NCBI RefSeq assembly: GCF_009937975.1
Contig: NZ_AP018441.1
Coordinates: 372,001 to 436,000, forward strand
Direction: 5' to 3'
DNA length: 64,000 nt
Source: Undibacterium sp. YM2
GTDB lineage: Bacteria; Pseudomonadota; Gammaproteobacteria; Burkholderiales; Burkholderiaceae_D
Below the pieces are notes generated by a model, which saw only the letters and a program-made list of their open reading frames with translations, ran no database searches and was not told the origin of the DNA. Below, in pieces: positions 17,502 to 26,616 of this stretch (its first letter is position 1; each line of letters opens with the position of its first letter). Position numbers and translations under genes: made by a program.

Positions 17502-18530
17502 ATGTCGCAATTGAAGAGAAGAGCAGTCTTGCAAGCTTTAAGTCTGGCACCGTTGGCGGCGGCATGGTCGCCATTGACTGCATGGGCGCAAAATACAACG
17601 CTGAAAATTTCGCATCAATTTCCTGGCGGCACGCTGGAAGAAGGCGACTTTCGTGACCGCCTCTGTCGCATGTTTGCCGCAGAAGTACAAAAGCGCAGCA
17701 ATGGCAGCCTGAAGTTCGAAATCTACCCCGGTTCTTCGCTGATGAAGACCAATGCGCAATTCTCATCCATGCGCAAGGGCGCACTCGATTTGTCACTGGT
17801 ACCTTTGTCGTATGCAGGTGGTGAAGTGCCAGAAGTAAATATAGGCCTCATGCCCGGCCTGGTGCCGTCGTATGAGGTTGGTGCCGCATGGAAGAATGCC
17901 GAAGTCGGCAAGGAACTCAATAAGCTCTTGCTGGACAAAGGCATCGTTGTTGTCAGTTGGATCTGGCAGGCTGGTGGCGTGGCATCGCGCACCAAGGCAG
18001 TGGTCGATCCGGATGATGTCAAGGGCATGAAGATACGCGGCGGTTCACGTGAAGTCGATCTGGTATTGAAAGCAGCAGGTGCTGCCGTGGTATCGCTGCC
18101 GTCGAATGAAATTTATGCGGCAATGCAGACGGGGGCGATGGAAGCCGCCATGACTTCATCGACTTCGCTGATCTCTTTCCGCCTCGAAGAAGTGTCCAAA
18201 TTCCTGACCAGTGGCCGTGGTCAAAGTTACTGGTATATGTTTGAACCCTTGATGATGTCAAAAGCGATTTTTGACAAGCTGACCAAAGACCAGCAAAACA
18301 CCATCATGACCGTGGGTGCTGAGCTCGAAGCCTTTGCCATCAAGGCCGCGAAACAGGATGATATTGCCGTTGCCACTGTCTATGAAAAGAAAGGTGCCAA
18401 GGTCGTCGATCTGAACGCTGCCACCGTCAAGAAATGGCAGGCAATAGCCCGCACCACAGCCTGGAAAGATTATGCCGACAAAAATGAAAACTGCGCCAAA
18501 CTGCTGAAACTGGCGGAGAAATTATTATGA
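17502..18530 (+). CDS. TRAP transporter substrate-binding protein (DctP type)
   Basis: This 342-residue periplasmic protein begins MSQLKRRAVLQALSLAP, a signal with twin Arg followed by a hydrophobic run and AWAQ, so export may be by Tat. The body has DctP features: KISHQFPGGTLEEGDFRD, 'VPEVNIGLMPGL', the central strand MKIRGGSREVDLVLKAAGA and GAMEAAMTS. The expected carboxylate-binding Arg lies in MKIRGG. The ORF is open further upstream, but TAGGAG precedes 17502 at normal distance. It is the first gene of a run DctP–DctQ–DctM–mdcACDEGBH, so malonate or a related dicarboxylate is the probable ligand. Confidence 0.9.
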   Translation: MSQLKRRAVLQALSLAPLAAAWSPLTAWAQNTTLKISHQFPGGTLEEGDFRDRLCRMFAAEVQKRSNGSLKFEIYPGSSLMKTNAQFSSMRKGALDLSLVPLSYAGGEVPEVNIGLMPGLVPSYEVGAAWKNAEVGKELNKLLLDKGIVVVSWIWQAGGVASRTKAVVDPDDVKGMKIRGGSREVDLVLKAAGAAVVSLPSNEIYAAMQTGAMEAAMTSSTSLISFRLEEVSKFLTSGRGQSYWYMFEPLMMSKAIFDKLTKDQQNTIMTVGAELEAFAIKAAKQDDIAVATVYEKKGAKVVDLNAATVKKWQAIARTTAWKDYADKNENCAKLLKLAEKLL

Positions 18531-19090
18531 GCCATGGCTTTGAAATAGCAGCTCCTAAAGGACCGCCTGTTCCAGACCATCCCTTCGTTGCGCGGCTGGC
18601 AAAAGTACTGGAATGGGTGAACAAAGTTATCGTGCGTATCTCCATGTTTGCCATGTTGCTGACGGCCTTCATCCTCACTTATTCTGTCGTCACACGGTAT
18701 CTGTTCAAGATACCGACAGACTGGCAGGATGAGGCTTCAGTCTTCATGCTGATAGGCGTGACCTTTTTTTCCGCAGCTTACGTGCAGTCTTATCGTGGTC
18801 ACATAGGCATAGAGGTCTTGTCATCCATCTTGCCGCCAGCAGTCAACCGCTTCCGTCTGTTGCTGGTGGATATCATCAGTGCGACGTTTTGCCTGTTTTT
18901 TTCCTGGAAATCGTGGACGCTGTTCCATGAAGCCTGGGTCGATGGACAAACGACTTCTTCGACATTCGCACCGCCCTTGTGGATACCCTATGCCATGATG
19001 GCGGCTGGTATGACACTGTTGTCACTGCAAATCCTGGTACAGATACTGGCTGCCGCCACCAATACAAGCAGCAAAGGGAGGACAGTATGA
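18527..19090 (+). CDS. TRAP transporter small permease (DctQ type)
   Basis: This 187-residue protein has four TM helices (first around residues 40-60). The family landmark is 'YSVVTRYLFKIPTDWQDEA' (seen as VVTRYLFKIPTDW), followed by RGHIGIEVL. DctQ associates with the large subunit to form the membrane part of the Na+-coupled importer. It overlaps the DctP stop by 4 bases (ATGA) and the DctM start by 4 bases. Confidence 0.9.
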   Translation: MSHGFEIAAPKGPPVPDHPFVARLAKVLEWVNKVIVRISMFAMLLTAFILTYSVVTRYLFKIPTDWQDEASVFMLIGVTFFSAAYVQSYRGHIGIEVLSSILPPAVNRFRLLLVDIISATFCLFFSWKSWTLFHEAWVDGQTTSSTFAPPLWIPYAMMAAGMTLLSLQILVQILAAATNTSSKGRTV

Positions 19091-20436
19091 GTCCACTTAC
19101 CCTCGGCGTCTTATATGGCATTGTCACCCTGGTCGTGATGTTTTCCGGCATGCCCATCGCCTTTGCTTTGGGCGTAGTGGCCACCGGCTTCATGTACTTT
19201 TTCATGCCCGCCGCTTCACTCGATACCATTACCCAGAACGTCTATGAAGAAATGGCATCGATCACCTTGTTGTCGATACCGCTGTTCATTTTAAAAGGCG
19301 CAGCGATAGGCAAATCACCTGCCGGGCGTGACCTGTATTCTGCCATCCATGCATGGTTGCACAAGGTGCCGGGTGGCCTCGGTATCGCCAATGTTTTTGC
19401 CTGCGCCATGTTTGCGGCCATGGCGGGTTCTTCACCTGCAACTTGCTCGGCCATCGGTTCTGCTGGCATACCTGAAATGCGCAGGCGTGGTTATTCGCCC
19501 GGCTTTGCCGCAGGCATCATTGCTGCCGGCGGCACGCTTGGAATCTTGCTGCCACCATCGATTACCATGATCCTGTATGCAGTGGCCGCCGAACAGTCTT
19601 TGGGGCGTTTGTTTTTGGCTGGTATAGGACCTGGCATCTTGCTGGTGATTTTATTCTCTGGCTATGCTGTCTACAGGGCTCGTCGTGAGTATGCGATTGC
19701 TTATAAGGCTTATGAACAGGGCGGTGTCAAGTCAGCGTATCTGGAAGAAGAGCATTTCAGCCTCGCACAAAAAGTCGAGATGCTGCCGCGTGTGCTGCCC
19801 TTCGTTATCCTGCTCATCGGTGTCATGGTGGCTTTGTATGGCGGTTATGCTACGCCTTCAGAAACAGCAGGCCTGGGTGCCCTGCTGGCGATGGTATTGA
19901 TTGCGATTGTGTATGGCGTTTGGCGACCAAAAGATATTTCACCCTTTATCACCTCGACGATCAAAGAATCAACGATGCTGCTGTTCATCATCGGCATGTC
20001 GCTGCTGTATTCTTACGTTATGAGTTATCTGCATATCAGCCAGTCGGCGGCACAATGGGTAGTCGATCTGCACCTCAGCAAATGGATGTTGCTGACAGTG
20101 ATCTTGCTGATGGTGGTGGTATTTGGTTTCTTCCTGCCACCGGTATCGATTATCCTGATGATGTGCCCCATCATCCTGCCGCCCTTGAAGGTAGCTGGTT
20201 TTGATCTGATCTGGTTTGGCGTGGTCATGACCATTGTCATGGAGATGGGCCTGATACATCCACCCGTGGGTTTGAATATTTTTGTCATCAAGAATATCGC
20301 GCCTGACATACCGTTGAAGGATATTGTCTGGGGCGTCATGCCTTTTCTGTTATTGATGCTGGTGGCGGTGATTTTGTTGTGCGTATTCCCGCATATCGCC
20401 ACCGCATTTCCTGATGCCTTGATGGGAGCAAAATAA
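19087..20436 (+). CDS. TRAP transporter large permease (DctM type)
   Basis: This 449-residue protein has 11-12 hydrophobic segments. Conserved pieces include SITLLSIPLFILKG, AMAGSSPATCSAIGS, AAGGTLGILLPPSI and the C-terminal MEMGLIHPPVGLN. It forms the transport channel of the TRAP system. A much longer frame starts at 18979 inside dctQ, but the Met at 19087 has GGGAGGAC before it and overlaps the dctQ stop (ATGA). The 3' end shares one base with mdcA, showing the transporter and the decarboxylase are one transcription unit. Confidence 0.92.
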   Translation: MSPLTLGVLYGIVTLVVMFSGMPIAFALGVVATGFMYFFMPAASLDTITQNVYEEMASITLLSIPLFILKGAAIGKSPAGRDLYSAIHAWLHKVPGGLGIANVFACAMFAAMAGSSPATCSAIGSAGIPEMRRRGYSPGFAAGIIAAGGTLGILLPPSITMILYAVAAEQSLGRLFLAGIGPGILLVILFSGYAVYRARREYAIAYKAYEQGGVKSAYLEEEHFSLAQKVEMLPRVLPFVILLIGVMVALYGGYATPSETAGLGALLAMVLIAIVYGVWRPKDISPFITSTIKESTMLLFIIGMSLLYSYVMSYLHISQSAAQWVVDLHLSKWMLLTVILLMVVVFGFFLPPVSIILMMCPIILPPLKVAGFDLIWFGVVMTIVMEMGLIHPPVGLNIFVIKNIAPDIPLKDIVWGVMPFLLLMLVAVILLCVFPHIATAFPDALMGAK

Positions 20437-22100
20437 TGACCGCAGCCGGTCGCTGGAACACCCTGCAAATCAACCGCCAGCAGCGCCTGCAAAGAGCTGC
20501 CGACGTATTGGGTAATGATTTGCAGGGCAAACTATTTCCGCAGCAGCGCATAGGCGACTGCCTGCATGCGGTACTGGAAACAGGCGACCGGGTTTGCCTG
20601 GAAGGGAATAACCAGAAGCAGGCAGATTTTCTGGCAAAAGCACTGACCAGACTCGATGCTGCGCGCGTGCATGATTTGCACATGCTGCTGTCTGTGCTGG
20701 CCTTGCCTGAACATCTGGATGTATTTGACAAGGGCATCGCCAGCAAGCTGGATTTTTCTTTTTCGGGCCCGCAGGCAGCACGCCTGGCCAAACTTGCCTC
20801 GGCAGGCAAATTGAATATCGGTGCCATCCATACTTATCTGGAATTGTATGCGCGCTATTTCGTCGATCTGACACCGCGCGTGGCCCTGGTAGCTGCGCAG
20901 TCGGCAGACCGCGCAGGTAATTTATATACCGGCCCCAATACTGAAGACACACCGACGATAGTTGAAGCTACGGCATTCAAGTCCGGCATCGTGATTGCAC
21001 AGGTCAATGAAATTGTCGATGTCTTGCCGCGTGTCGATATCCCCGCAGGCTGGGTAGATTTTGTGGTGCAGGCACCGACGCCGCATTACATAGAACCGCT
21101 GTTCACCCGCGATCCGGCCTTGATTTCCGAAATACAGGTCTTGATGGCGATGATGGCCATCAAGGGCATCTATGCCGAATATGAAGTCAAGCGACTCAAC
21201 CACGGCATAGGCTTTGATACTGCTGCCATAGAATTGCTCTTGCCCACCTATGCAGCATCGCTGGGCCTGAAAGGCAAGATCGCCAGCCACTGGGCGCTGA
21301 ACCCGCATCCGGCCCTGATCCCCGCGATAGAAGCGGGTTTTGTAGAATCCGTACATTCCTTTGGTTCTGAACTGGGTATGGAAGACTATATCCGTGCCCG
21401 GCCTGACGTTTTCTTTGTCGGTGCTGACGGTTCCATGCGTAGCAACCGCGCACTCTCGCAAGCTGCAGGGCATTATGCATGCGACATGTTCATAGGCTCC
21501 ACCCTGCAAATCGATTTGCAGGGTAATTCATCGACTGCCACCCTGGGTCGCATAGCTGGGTTTGGTGGCGCACCGAATATGGGTGCTGATGCACGTGGCC
21601 GTCGTCATGCCAGCCCGGCTTGGCTAAAAGCAGGGCGCGAAGCACGTGCAGGCAGCAACCAGATACCGCGCGGGCAAAAACTGGTGGTGCAGATGGTTGA
21701 GACTTTTCGCGAGCACATGCAACCTGCCTTTGTAGAAAAACTCGATGCCTGGCAATTGGCAGAACAAGCGAAGATGGCGATACCGCCAGTCATGATTTAT
21801 GGTGATGACGTCACCCATATCCTGACTGAAGAAGGTATCGCCAATCTTCTTTTATGTCGCAGTGAAGAAGAGCGCGAACAGGCCATACGCGGTGTCGCAG
21901 GTTACACACCAGTCGGCCTGGCACGCGACAAACGCGTGGTAGAAAACCTGCGTGACCGCGGCATCATCAAACGCGCAGAAGACCTGGGTATAGACAAGCG
22001 CATGGCCACTCGTGATCTGCTGGCCGCAAAGAATATGAAAGACCTGGTACGCGCATCGGGTGGTTTATATCAACCACCCAAGCGTTTCAGGAACTGGTAA
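20436..22100 (+). CDS. mdcA: malonate decarboxylase alpha subunit (acetyl-S-ACP:malonate ACP transferase)
   Basis: This 554-residue protein is of MdcA length. MdcA transfers the ACP thiol from acetyl to malonyl, the first half of the biotin-independent malonate decarboxylase cycle. CoA-transferase-like features are visible in 'GNSSTATLGRIAGFGGAPNMGADARGRRH' (pieces NSSTATLGRI and GFGGAPNMG) and FVGADGSMRSNRA. The C-terminus 'RASGGLYQPPKRFRNW' is typical. The start ATG overlaps the DctM stop by one base. Malonate is decarboxylated to acetate with the enzyme-bound acetyl group recycled. Confidence 0.95.
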   Translation: MTAAGRWNTLQINRQQRLQRAADVLGNDLQGKLFPQQRIGDCLHAVLETGDRVCLEGNNQKQADFLAKALTRLDAARVHDLHMLLSVLALPEHLDVFDKGIASKLDFSFSGPQAARLAKLASAGKLNIGAIHTYLELYARYFVDLTPRVALVAAQSADRAGNLYTGPNTEDTPTIVEATAFKSGIVIAQVNEIVDVLPRVDIPAGWVDFVVQAPTPHYIEPLFTRDPALISEIQVLMAMMAIKGIYAEYEVKRLNHGIGFDTAAIELLLPTYAASLGLKGKIASHWALNPHPALIPAIEAGFVESVHSFGSELGMEDYIRARPDVFFVGADGSMRSNRALSQAAGHYACDMFIGSTLQIDLQGNSSTATLGRIAGFGGAPNMGADARGRRHASPAWLKAGREARAGSNQIPRGQKLVVQMVETFREHMQPAFVEKLDAWQLAEQAKMAIPPVMIYGDDVTHILTEEGIANLLLCRSEEEREQAIRGVAGYTPVGLARDKRVVENLRDRGIIKRAEDLGIDKRMATRDLLAAKNMKDLVRASGGLYQPPKRFRNW

Positions 22101-22111
22101 GGATCGTCATC

Positions 22112-22426
22112 ATGGAAACTTTGGTATACCGCTTTGAACAAGGGAAACGCAAGCTGGAATCTGCGGCGCAACTGGTAGGTGTAGTCAGCTCGGGTAATCT
22201 GGAAGTATTGGTGCAGACTGTCGATTTGCAGTCAGCCTGCGAGATAGAAATCAGCACGGCTGCCACTGGCTTTGGTGCGATCTGGCAAGCTGTCATGCAT
22301 GACTTTAACCAGCGCTGGCAACTGGCCGATTGCCGCATTGCCATCAACGACATGGGCGCTACTCCCGCCGTTGTCAGCCTGCGCATGGATCAGGCCATAG
22401 AAGCCTGTCTGGAGCAAGCCAAATGA
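22112..22426 (+). CDS. mdcC: malonate decarboxylase acyl carrier protein (delta subunit)
   Basis: This 104-residue protein carries the 2'-(5''-phosphoribosyl)-3'-dephospho-CoA prosthetic group. The attachment site is Ser27 in VVSSGNLEVL, matching the SGDLE-type site of known MdcC and CitD proteins. The group is made by MdcB and attached by MdcG, both encoded downstream. It starts 12 bases after mdcA and overlaps mdcD by four bases. Confidence 0.93.
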   Translation: METLVYRFEQGKRKLESAAQLVGVVSSGNLEVLVQTVDLQSACEIEISTAATGFGAIWQAVMHDFNQRWQLADCRIAINDMGATPAVVSLRMDQAIEACLEQAK

Positions 22427-23322
22427 GCAGCTATCTGGAAGCAACGGCCAGGCAAAGAGTGGCCGCACTGATCAGCGATTTCACAGAATTTCTGCCACCT
22501 GCAAAAGAGTGGACCAGCCCACACCTGCCGCAACTGAATGCACCTGTGTCATTTGATGATGGCGTCGTCGTCGGTCGCGGCACTATCGATGGCAGGCAAG
22601 TCTATGTCGCCGCGCAGGAAGGCGGCTTCATGGGGGGCGCAGTGGGCGAAGTGCATGGAGCCAAGCTGGTGGGCCTCATGCGCGCTGCTGTCATCCACAA
22701 ACCACAGGCACTGATCCTACTGGCAGAGTCCGGCGGTGTGCGCCTGCACGAAGCCAATGCAGGCTTGATAGCCGTGTCAGAAGTCATGCGTGCCTTGCTG
22801 GCTGTGCGTGCGGCTGGCATACCCGTCATCGTCGTCATCGGCGGCAGCAATGGCTGCTTTGGTGGCATGGGCATCGTTTCACGCTGCGCGAATGTCATCA
22901 TCATGTCAGAAGAAGCGCGTCTCGCCATGTCCGGCCCTGAAGTCATAGAAACCGCCAACGGCGTAGAAGAGTTTGATTCACGTGACCGTGCGCTGGTGTG
23001 GCGCACCACCGGCGGCAAGCACCGTTACCTGCTCGGTGATTGCCAGATGTTGGTGGCCGATGATGATGCCGCCTTCAAGGCAGCGATAGTGCAAGCCATG
23101 CAGGATAGCGCACAAAATGAAGTAGCTCTGAGTCTGGCTGCACTGGAAGAAGAGCAAAAAATGCTGACAGCACGCCTGCAAGATTTTGGTGGCATGACTG
23201 AACCCATGGACATCTGGGCTGCCATGGGTGTGGAACATCCTGAGGATATTGCCATGCTCGATACCCAGGCATTCTTGCAACTGAGCGCCAGCATCAGGCA
23301 GACGGAGCGCCAACATGGATAG
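22423..23322 (+). CDS. mdcD: malonate decarboxylase beta subunit
   Basis: This 299-residue protein is of the crotonase/carboxyltransferase fold. MdcD and MdcE together decarboxylate malonyl-S-ACP to acetyl-S-ACP. Landmarks are QEGGFMGGAVGEVHGAKLVG, ESGGVRLHEANAGLIA and GCFGGMGIVSRCANVIIM, which form the oxyanion-hole glycines. The longer frame from 22330 lies within mdcC; the Met at 22423 overlaps its stop as ATGA. The stop overlaps mdcE by 8 bases. Confidence 0.94.
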   Translation: MSSYLEATARQRVAALISDFTEFLPPAKEWTSPHLPQLNAPVSFDDGVVVGRGTIDGRQVYVAAQEGGFMGGAVGEVHGAKLVGLMRAAVIHKPQALILLAESGGVRLHEANAGLIAVSEVMRALLAVRAAGIPVIVVIGGSNGCFGGMGIVSRCANVIIMSEEARLAMSGPEVIETANGVEEFDSRDRALVWRTTGGKHRYLLGDCQMLVADDDAAFKAAIVQAMQDSAQNEVALSLAALEEEQKMLTARLQDFGGMTEPMDIWAAMGVEHPEDIAMLDTQAFLQLSASIRQTERQHG

Positions 23323-24028
23323 CATGCAATTGCTTGCGCAATTATTCCCGCAAGGTCACGAGGTCACCATCGTTGATGAGTTCATTTCTGGCACGGCGGC
23401 AATTGATGGACAGCACATCAGCGTCATCGGCACCAGCGGCCACACACCCATAGGCGTGGAGATTGCGCTGGCACAGGCCAGGGCAGTGCTGGCGACAGTG
23501 CGTGATCATCCGCAAAGGCCGATACTCTTGCTGGTAGATACCCAGGGTCAGCGCCTGCGCCACAGAGATGAAATGCTGGGCATCAACAGCTATATGGCGC
23601 ATCTGGGTAAATGCCTGGAGCTGGCCAGACAATCTGGTCACAAGATCATTGCTCTGGTCTATGACCAGGCCTTGTCAGGCGGCTTCATCACCAGTGGCAT
23701 GATGGCTGATGCCTGTTATGCCTTGCCAGAAGCGACCATACGCGTCATGGGCTTGCCAGCGATGGCACGCATTACCAAAGTACCTGAAGAAAAGCTGACA
23801 GCGCTGGCATTGCATAATCCTGTATTCGCCCCCGGCCCTAAAAACTATGAACGCATGGGGGGCGTGCAGTCTATATGGGAAGGCGATCTGGCACAGTGCT
23901 TGCGCGATGCACTGTTACATGCAGATGGCAGTGACAGGCGCAGTCAACTCGGTCAGCAACGTGGTGGCCGCCGCAAGTCGCAGCAGGTGATAGAAGCTGT
24001 TCTATCTCAGGCGGCACAAGTACAATAA
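23315..24028 (+). CDS. mdcE: malonate decarboxylase gamma subunit
   Basis: This 237-residue partner of MdcD has the carboxyltransferase fold. Visible landmarks are PILLLVDTQGQRLRHRDEMLGIN, ALVYDQALSGGFITSGMMAD (oxyanion glycine pair) and the ATIRVMGLPAMARITKVPEE segment. The C-terminus is basic and Gln-rich. Eight-base overlap with mdcD indicates translational coupling. Confidence 0.94.
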   Translation: MDSMQLLAQLFPQGHEVTIVDEFISGTAAIDGQHISVIGTSGHTPIGVEIALAQARAVLATVRDHPQRPILLLVDTQGQRLRHRDEMLGINSYMAHLGKCLELARQSGHKIIALVYDQALSGGFITSGMMADACYALPEATIRVMGLPAMARITKVPEEKLTALALHNPVFAPGPKNYERMGGVQSIWEGDLAQCLRDALLHADGSDRRSQLGQQRGGRRKSQQVIEAVLSQAAQVQ

Positions 24029-24031
24029 GGT

Positions 24032-24724
24032 ATGGATAGTATCGCGCATTATCAAAGACATGATCTGGTCTGGCTTGCTGACGAAGCATGGCTGGCTGTC
24101 TTGCAGTCTTTTGGTGCGCCGGATCTGCTCAGACAGTGGCAGCAAGAGGAATGGCCAGCGGTAGTCACACGCCGCCATCCCGATGCTGCAAACGATGAAG
24201 TCTGCATAGGTTTCCCGCTACCACCCGTGTATGGCAACAAGCCGCGCTTTGCCGCCAAAGTAAAGGCTGAGCATATCGCCATTCATCAGTCTGCCTTGTC
24301 CCTGCATACTGTCGTCGCGGTAGTTCCACCTGCCTGGCAGGCCGGTTTGCAAAGCATGCATCAGCAAGCCCTGATGGCGGGTATCAAGCTACGTGTGTAT
24401 GGCTCGGTCGCCATGCAGTTTTTGACAGGGCAAGATTACCTGAGTACGACTTCAGATATCGATATCCTGTTCCGGCCTTATCACCAGGCACAATTGCGCG
24501 CTGGCCTGGCTTTGCTGCAAGAGCAGCCGCAAACTCTGCCGATTGATGGGGAGATTGCATTTCCCGGCGAGGCAGCGGTAGCATGGAAAGAATGGATACA
24601 GCCCGCCCATCCCGGGCAGGACTTTAATCAGCAGCGCGTGATGGTCAAAGACATGCATGGCGTCAGCCTGCGCACGCGGCAAAGCCTGCTTGAGTTGTTG
24701 GCTGAGGGTGAATTGCCATGCTAG
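24032..24724 (+). CDS. mdcG: phosphoribosyl-dephospho-CoA transferase (malonate decarboxylase holo-ACP synthase)
   Basis: This 230-residue protein attaches the triphosphoribosyl-dephospho-CoA product to apo-MdcC. The nucleotidyltransferase core is YGSVAMQFLTGQDYLSTTSDIDIL, with Gly-Ser and the DID metal aspartates; KDMHGVSLRTRQSLLEL is the usual C-terminal piece. It starts three bases after mdcE and its stop overlaps the mdcB start. Confidence 0.92.
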   Translation: MDSIAHYQRHDLVWLADEAWLAVLQSFGAPDLLRQWQQEEWPAVVTRRHPDAANDEVCIGFPLPPVYGNKPRFAAKVKAEHIAIHQSALSLHTVVAVVPPAWQAGLQSMHQQALMAGIKLRVYGSVAMQFLTGQDYLSTTSDIDILFRPYHQAQLRAGLALLQEQPQTLPIDGEIAFPGEAAVAWKEWIQPAHPGQDFNQQRVMVKDMHGVSLRTRQSLLELLAEGELPC

Positions 24725-25641
24725 AAAATGCTCAGTTTTATCGCTACCTGCCAACTGCGTCTATAGCAAACTGTCAGAGCAAGAAAAAATGTGTGGCGCA
24801 GCAGATTGCCAGAATCGCAGTGCGCAGCCTGTATGCCGAGCTGGTCTTGTATCCCAAACCCGGCCTGGTATCCCTGCGTGATAATGGCAGCCACACAGAC
24901 ATGGATGCCGCCTGCTTCATGCGCAGCCTGTTCTCGCTGCGCCATTATTTCAGGGAGATTGCGCACGCGGGGGCCGTTGGCGCTGAGTTCAAAGTGTTAA
25001 AGAAATTGGGTGTCGCAGCAGAACAGCGCATGTTGAAAACGACGAAAGGTATCAATACGCATCGTGGTGCTATTTTTGCGCTGGGCATGCTCAGCGCAGC
25101 AGTTGGGTATTGTTTGTTGCACGGTGATGTATTGACGGCGACAACTTTACGACAAACCCTTATCTCGCAATGGGGGCAGGCTTTGGCTGAGCACAGCATT
25201 CCAGATGAAAGACAAGATTTGAGTCACGGCTTACAGGCAGCCAAACAATATGCCGCCAGCGGTGCCAGGGAAGAGGCTGCCCTGGGCTTTCCTTCCATCT
25301 TTGAACTTGCATTGCCACGTCTGCAGCAAAGCCTGCGAGAAGGCCGCATGCTGCATCTGGCTCAACTGGATTGTTTCTTCACGCTGATGGCACATATCAG
25401 CGACACCAATCTCTATCATCGCGGTGGCGCGACGGGCATAGCCTATGCCAGGGACGCCGCACAAAAATTTCTGAAGCAGGGCGGCACAGCTAATCCTCAA
25501 TGGCTGCGCATGGCAGAAAACTATCATCAGGAATTTATCGCACGCAGGCTGTCACCGGGCGGTGCTGCAGACATGCTGGCTGCTAGCTGCTTTGTGCGGC
25601 AATGTCTGGAAGAATTTTCTGCGGTGAGCATGCATGAATAA
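24718..25641 (+). CDS. mdcB: triphosphoribosyl-dephospho-CoA synthase
   Basis: This 307-residue protein is of the CitG/MdcB family, which makes the prosthetic-group precursor from ATP and dephospho-CoA. Landmarks are LVLYPKPGLVSLRDNGSHTDMDAACFMRS (pieces YPKPGLVS and NGSHTDMDA), TTKGINTHRGAIFALG and SDTNLYHRGGATG. The order here is E-G-B-H, while in Klebsiella and Pseudomonas mdcB lies before mdcC. It overlaps mdcG by 7 bases and mdcH by 8 bases. Confidence 0.93.
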   Translation: MLENAQFYRYLPTASIANCQSKKKCVAQQIARIAVRSLYAELVLYPKPGLVSLRDNGSHTDMDAACFMRSLFSLRHYFREIAHAGAVGAEFKVLKKLGVAAEQRMLKTTKGINTHRGAIFALGMLSAAVGYCLLHGDVLTATTLRQTLISQWGQALAEHSIPDERQDLSHGLQAAKQYAASGAREEAALGFPSIFELALPRLQQSLREGRMLHLAQLDCFFTLMAHISDTNLYHRGGATGIAYARDAAQKFLKQGGTANPQWLRMAENYHQEFIARRLSPGGAADMLAASCFVRQCLEEFSAVSMHE

Positions 25642-26569
25642 GCTGGCCCTGCTTTGTCCGGGACAAGGGGCGCAATCTGCGCAGATGTTTGCACTGGCAA
25701 TGCAACAAAAACAGGCAGCCAGTTTTGTACAGAATTTCCTGAGCCTGACTATAGAGAATAACAAGCTGGCAGAGGTATTGTCGTCACCTGAACTGCTATT
25801 TGAAAACCGTTATGCCCAGCCCCTGATCGCCGCCGCCACGCTGGCCAACTGGGTGGCATTGCGCAATCATGTGCCCGCGCCAGATTTGATCGCCGGATAC
25901 AGCGTAGGTGAAATTTCTGCCCATGCAGTCAGTGGCAGCATGGATATGTCGGCGGCAGTGCAACTCGCCATTACCCGCGCCTCTTTGATGCAGGCATGCG
26001 TGACTGCACCGCAAGGCATGCTGGCGGTATCTGGCATCGCGATCTCCGATATACAGCAATTCGCAGCCAGTCATGATCTGTACGTTGCCATCATCACGGC
26101 TGACAACAAGGCCATCATCGCTGGTCTGGCAGACAAGATCAGAGCAGCAATGCCAGAAATAGCCAGTCTGCCAGGACACGATATTACGTGCACAGAAATT
26201 GCCGTGCACATCGCTTCACACACACCGCTGATGCAGGCTGCCGTACCAGGCTTTGCCCAGGCATTGAATGACGTTGCTGTGCATGTAACCGAGATACCGG
26301 TACTGGCAGGCATCAATGCAGAAAAAGTCACAGAGCCAGCGACCATACGTAGCAGCTTGCTGGCTCAACTGACGCAGACCATACAATGGCATGCCTGTAT
26401 GGATTCCATGGCTGAAAACGGCATCAGCTATGCGCTGGAACTGGGCCCAGGATCGGCGCTATCCAAAATGTTGCAGACCCGCCATCCGCATATCGCCTGT
26501 CGCTCTATTGCAGATTTTCGCAGCCTTGAAGGTGTTATCCACTGGGTGCAACGCCAGAACAAGAGTTGA
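25634..26569 (+). CDS. mdcH: malonyl-CoA:ACP transacylase of malonate decarboxylase (epsilon)
   Basis: This 311-residue protein is a FabD-like acyltransferase. It has LLCPGQGAQ near the start, the nucleophile elbow GYSVGE with Ser90, and the catalytic His in HIASHTPLM. MdcH charges MdcC with malonyl from malonyl-CoA to start the catalytic cycle. It completes the mdcACDEGBH set. Confidence 0.93.
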   Translation: MNKLALLCPGQGAQSAQMFALAMQQKQAASFVQNFLSLTIENNKLAEVLSSPELLFENRYAQPLIAAATLANWVALRNHVPAPDLIAGYSVGEISAHAVSGSMDMSAAVQLAITRASLMQACVTAPQGMLAVSGIAISDIQQFAASHDLYVAIITADNKAIIAGLADKIRAAMPEIASLPGHDITCTEIAVHIASHTPLMQAAVPGFAQALNDVAVHVTEIPVLAGINAEKVTEPATIRSSLLAQLTQTIQWHACMDSMAENGISYALELGPGSALSKMLQTRHPHIACRSIADFRSLEGVIHWVQRQNKS

Positions 26570-26616
26570 TTTTCACGAGCCCAAACCAGAGCAACGCAGC
26601 ACATACAGGAGACAGC

